Shown piece by piece: positions 61,251-64,000 of a stretch of DNA of 64,000 bases. This DNA comes from DASZHJ01 sp035517495. Lineage in GTDB: Bacteria; Pseudomonadota; Alphaproteobacteria; ATCC43930; CGMCC-115725. Every line of letters begins with the position of its first letter. Positions within the stretch are counted from its first letter, which is position 1. The notes under the pieces were generated by a model. It saw only the letters and a list, made by a program, of their open reading frames with translations, had not been told where the DNA came from and did no database searches. The stretch spans positions 37,813 through 101,812 of the forward strand of contig DATIYT010000059.1 of NCBI GenBank assembly GCA_035517495.1. The letters are read 5' to 3'. The position numbers and the translations under genes are program-made.

Positions 61251-61718
61251 ATGTTGGTTCGAGTATTCCTCGTGGTGGGGACGCTGTTTATGGCAATGAG
61301 TTCCTCCGCGATAGCGCAGCAGCTTTATATCTATCCAATGAGGGGCCAAAGCCCGGAGCAGCAGCAGCAAGACAGGTACCAGTGCGGCGCCTGGGCGACG
61401 GAGCAGACCGGGTTTAATCCGGCGGTCCCCCCGCCGGTTCCCCAAGTCACCTCACCGCCGCCGCCGGGAATCTTCGGTGGTGCGCTCGGCGGCAGCGCTC
61501 TCGGAGCAATCGGAGGCGCCATCGGCGGCAACGCCGGGAAAGGCGCTGCGATCGGCGCGCTCGTGGGTGGGCTGTTCGGCGGCATTCGCCGCAACCGCTG
61601 GGCCCAGGAACAGGAATACAACGCGGATCAGCAGACCTCCGCTTACTACAACGCGCGCGCGGCCTTTCAGCGAGCGGAAACAGCGTGCCTCACCGGGCGC
61701 GGCTATTCCGTCACCTGA
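61251..61718 (+). CDS. Glycine-zipper envelope protein
   Basis: A 155-residue exported protein. A signal peptide ends SAIAQ. QLYIYPMRGQSPEQQQQDRY and CGAWATEQTGFNP form a conserved first part. A glycine zipper (GGALGGSALGAIGGAIGGNA, continuing AIGALVGGLFGG) would insert in the membrane. A Gln/Tyr/Arg-rich tail with a Cys (AETACLTGRGYSV) ends the protein. A GGGAGGAAG ribosome site precedes the ATG. Likely outer-membrane or periplasmic stress protein (inference). Confidence 0.85.
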   Translation: MLVRVFLVVGTLFMAMSSSAIAQQLYIYPMRGQSPEQQQQDRYQCGAWATEQTGFNPAVPPPVPQVTSPPPPGIFGGALGGSALGAIGGAIGGNAGKGAAIGALVGGLFGGIRRNRWAQEQEYNADQQTSAYYNARAAFQRAETACLTGRGYSVT

Positions 61719-61738
61719 CAGTTGGGGGAGATCAACCG

Positions 61739-62149
61739 ATGAGAATCGCAGCATCCGTTTTGGCTGCGGGCTTCGCGCTGGCGTGGCCCTTTGAATTGCG
61801 GGCGGCGGATTTCGACGGCTCGAAACCGTTTCTCTGCGCGACGGTCGACGTGGCGTCATGCGTTCCCGGCCAAGACTGCGCGCGGGAATCCCCGCAGAGC
61901 GTGAACGCACCGCAATTCTTCACGGTCGACGTGGGCCAGAAGGCCGTCACCGAGACCGGCGGCGGCGACAACCCGCGAACCACCAAGGTCGAGCGCGTCG
62001 ATCATCAATCCGGACTCATGCTTCTCGGCGGCACCGATGGCGGACAGGCCTGGAGCGCCGCGATCGGCGAGAACAACGGCAAGATCAGTTACACGGTCGT
62101 CGGCGATCGCGTCGTCGTCGTGGCGTTCGGCGCCTGCCTCGTCCGCTAG
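61739..62149 (+). CDS. Exported hypothetical protein
   Basis: A 136-residue protein with a signal peptide (AGFALAWPFELRAADF) and a mature domain with three Cys in its first part (FLCATVDVASCVPGQDC), suggesting disulphides. A lipocalin-like strand pattern ends VVGDRVVVVAFGACLVR. Not recognised. GGGGGAG stands 8 bases before ATG 61739. It lies 20 bases after the glycine-zipper gene, probably one operon. Confidence 0.72.
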   Translation: MRIAASVLAAGFALAWPFELRAADFDGSKPFLCATVDVASCVPGQDCARESPQSVNAPQFFTVDVGQKAVTETGGGDNPRTTKVERVDHQSGLMLLGGTDGGQAWSAAIGENNGKISYTVVGDRVVVVAFGACLVR

Positions 62150-62164
62150 ATCGCACCTAAACCC

Positions 62165-62314
62165 ATGCGCCCCAAGTGGAGGAGTCCAAAGCTGATCTTC
62201 CCGCGCGTCGACGCGGCAAGCCTGCTGATCGGCCTCAACGCGGAGGGCAAGATCACCGGTATCAGCTTCCTGAGCATGGCGGGGGAGACTAGCCCAGATG
62301 CAAAAGCCCGGTAA
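62165..62314 (+). CDS. Short frame, possible gene remnant (49 codons)
   Basis: Encodes MRPKWRSPKLIFPRVDAAS then LLIGLNAEGKITGISFLSM. Composition is protein-like and the second half could form a beta-hairpin, but no ribosome site is seen. It reads more like the C-terminus of a longer, lost protein. Placed between the exported hypothetical gene and the patatin gene. Confidence 0.3.
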   Translation: MRPKWRSPKLIFPRVDAASLLIGLNAEGKITGISFLSMAGETSPDAKAR

Positions 62315-62397
62315 CGCAAATGTCGGCAACGTGCCGTCGTCTGATCTTTGGCTTTGGGGAAACGTTGGTTGAGATCGACATTCGCGGAGGCGCGGCA

Positions 62398-63513
62398 ATG
62401 AGGACCAAGGTTGCGATTGCCTGTCAGGGCGGCGGTAGCCAGACCGCGTTCACCGCCGGTGTTCTGAAGGCACTGTGCGAGGCCCACCTGCAAAACGAGT
62501 TCGAGTTCGTCAGCATCAGCGGAACATCCGGCGGCGCACTCTGCGCCACTCTCGTCTGGTACGCACTGTGCAAAGGCGAGACGCCGATATGGCGGCGGCT
62601 GATGGCGTTTTGGCGCGACAACACCGCGCAGAGTCAGGCCGAGCTTATGATCAACGACATGACCATAGAGTGGATGCGCATGGTCAATCGCGGCATGCTG
62701 CCGATGTTTCAGACCAGTCCGAGCTCGCCACTGATACAGGCCATGAGCCAGTTCTTGAGTGCTGGGCAGCGGCGCGAGTTTTCGGATTTTCAGGCCCTGC
62801 TGCGCCGTCACATCGACTTCGACGAGCTCGCGGCTTGGGGACCGAAACCAAACGCGCCGGTACTCATCATCGGCGCGGCAAGCGTTCTCTCCGGTCGACT
62901 GCGAAAGTTTTACTCAAGCAAGGAGCCAATACGCATCGAGCATATTCTGGCCTCGGCCGCGGTGCCGAACCTGTTCGCTGCCGTGCCGTTGGACGGCGAC
63001 GCGCTCTGGGATGGCTTGTTCTCCGATAATCCGCCGCTCGACGATTTGGTGCGCAAGCGCATCGTCGGCGCGGGCAACATCCCGCAAGAGATTTGGGTCA
63101 TCAAGATCAACCCGACCGCGCGCGCAAGCGTGCCGGTGCAGCCGAACGAAATAGCCGACCGGCGCAACCAACTCGAGGGCAACATTTCGATATTCCAGAA
63201 TCTGAAATGGATCGAATTGTTCAACGACTTGATCTTGCAGGATGCTTTCCGGCCGGACTTCCTCGCCAGCTTCGACATCCCGCACCCCGTCCGCATACCG
63301 AAGGCATTCGAGGCGGAGCCCGACAAGCCCTACCACATCCCGTGGATCGAGATGTCCGCGGAGATGCAGAGATCGCTGGACTACGAAGGCAAGCTCGACC
63401 GCGGCCCCAAAAACGTCGAGACGTTGATAGCGCATGGCGAAGAGCGCGGGCGGACGTTCCTCGCCGAGCGGGCGCGACGAGTCGGGACTGTCAGCGCGAG
63501 CAAGTCGCCATGA
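62398..63513 (+). CDS. Patatin-like phospholipase family protein
   Basis: A 371-residue Ser-Asp hydrolase. The oxyanion loop is IACQGGGSQTAFTAGVLKAL, the nucleophile elbow SISGTSGGALCATL (G-x-S-x-G) and the catalytic Asp in DGLFSDNPPLDD. No signal peptide, so cytoplasmic or secreted by another route. Patatin proteins free fatty acids from membrane or storage lipids. Start ATG 62398 follows GGAGG at 8 bases; an ATG 78 bases earlier is not supported. Confidence 0.9.
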   Translation: MRTKVAIACQGGGSQTAFTAGVLKALCEAHLQNEFEFVSISGTSGGALCATLVWYALCKGETPIWRRLMAFWRDNTAQSQAELMINDMTIEWMRMVNRGMLPMFQTSPSSPLIQAMSQFLSAGQRREFSDFQALLRRHIDFDELAAWGPKPNAPVLIIGAASVLSGRLRKFYSSKEPIRIEHILASAAVPNLFAAVPLDGDALWDGLFSDNPPLDDLVRKRIVGAGNIPQEIWVIKINPTARASVPVQPNEIADRRNQLEGNISIFQNLKWIELFNDLILQDAFRPDFLASFDIPHPVRIPKAFEAEPDKPYHIPWIEMSAEMQRSLDYEGKLDRGPKNVETLIAHGEERGRTFLAERARRVGTVSASKSP

Positions 63514-63550
63514 GTATCGCCCTTACCACCAGCCGAGGAGGCACACAAAC

Positions 63551-64000
63551 ATGAGTAAATCACCTTCACGCAGCCGCACCGTTGCGACGATCGCGACCAT
63601 TGGCATCGTTGGCTTTGGTTTGTCGGGCTGCGTGGTTTGGAAATCGGATTACAATGCGCTCTTGGACAAATATCACGATGAGCAGGCGCAAAATCGCGCA
63701 TTGGCGCAGGAAAACCAGCAACTCAAGACGCAACTGACGCAATCGCAGGCCGAGCAAAACTTCGAAGAGGCCGGGGACCTGCTGTTTCCCTCCGGCGGCT
63801 TCGAGCTTAGCCCGCAAGGAAAGGCCGAGCTTGCCACCAACATCGTCCCCAAGCTGCAAAACCTCAAGAACGTCAAGATCGTGGTTTATGGCTTTACGGA
63901 CAACGCGCCGGTCGGGCGTGACTTGGTGAAGCAAGGAATACCGGACAATCTGGTGTTGTCGACCAGGCGTGCCGCCGCGGTAGCGAATTTCCTGGTGGCC
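63551..64000 (+). CDS. OmpA-family lipoprotein, N-terminal part (cut by window edge)
   Basis: First 150 residues visible. It has an N-terminal signal with lipobox (FGLSGC, Cys near residue 27), then a coiled coil (HDEQAQNRALAQENQQLKTQ). The start of an OmpA/MotB domain follows: LLFPSGGFELSPQGKAELA, then IVVYGFTDNAPVGRDL and STRRAAAVANFLVA. A GAGGAG site lies upstream of ATG 63551. Likely anchors the envelope. The gene continues past 64,000. Confidence 0.88.
   Translation, partial: MSKSPSRSRTVATIATIGIVGFGLSGCVVWKSDYNALLDKYHDEQAQNRALAQENQQLKTQLTQSQAEQNFEEAGDLLFPSGGFELSPQGKAELATNIVPKLQNLKNVKIVVYGFTDNAPVGRDLVKQGIPDNLVLSTRRAAAVANFLVA

Overview
This window looks like a chromosomal segment from a GC-rich alphaproteobacterium of the Rhodospirillales/Hyphomicrobiales type, probably free-living in soil or water. 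The evidence is the very high GC at third positions, a DUF2336 protein coupled to a diguanylate cyclase, a MerR-controlled beta-oxidation operon, BluB, many ABC uptake systems, and a GTTC-N7-GTTC LexA-type site, which is the alphaproteobacterial form. The genus cannot be named. I saw no rRNA, tRNA, CRISPR array, insertion sequence or prophage.

Layout. 1-2.4 kb: the end of a DUF2066-like gene, then ribF, a 2OG-Fe(II) oxygenase and a MaoC hydratase on the minus strand. 2.6-6.1 kb: an orphan peptide-type binding protein, hisI and an MlrC-like M81 metallopeptidase. 6.1-7.6 kb: a long non-coding leader with direct repeats, an OmpA-family lipoprotein and a strong terminator. 7.7-10.7 kb: a PAS/GAF/GGDEF diguanylate cyclase overlapping a DUF2336 gene. 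11-22.1 kb: a minus-strand lipid-use cluster (fadL, acyl-CoA ligase, MerR regulator, thiolase, FadN-type bifunctional enzyme, acyl-CoA dehydrogenase, enoyl-CoA hydratase, NIPSNAP, SDR) with two palindromic operators before the regulator. 22.2-23.1 kb: a universal stress protein. 23.2-33.3 kb: a tightly packed plus-strand catabolic cluster (IlvD/EDD dehydratase, Liv-type ABC importer with a fused permease-ATPase, RidA, D-2-hydroxyacid dehydrogenase, polar amino-acid ABC importer without an ATPase). 33.3-35.1 kb: bluB and a DSD1-type PLP enzyme. 35.4-40.9 kb: a complete oligopeptide ABC importer. It is divergent from an amidase, an MBL hydrolase and phnN (41.1-43.9 kb). 44.1-46.6 kb: rpmB, a Tat-exported flavin amine oxidase and a small unknown gene.

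46.6-48.6 kb holds the most unusual locus. A Tox-REase-5 nuclease toxin gene is interrupted by a one-base frameshift and followed two bases later by a probable immunity gene. It is preceded by a promoter whose 17-bp spacer contains a perfect LexA-type box, so the pair appears to be under DNA-damage control. 48.8-52.7 kb: hutU, an agmatinase-family ureohydrolase and meaB. 52.8-57.7 kb: an ATM1-like ABC transporter overlapping an MFS pump, a GNAT acetyltransferase and a second MFS protein. 57.9-64 kb: small secreted or envelope proteins (a Gly/Tyr/His repeat protein, DUF2092, an outer-membrane barrel, a glycine-zipper protein), a patatin-like lipase and the start of an OmpA-type lipoprotein cut by the window edge.

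Several intergenic gaps carry dispersed inverted-repeat elements at 10,985, 35,141, 44,000, 44,537, 50,510 and 55,919. Functions were assigned by reading the translations and recalling families. No search was run, and substrates of the transport and catabolic clusters are inferred.
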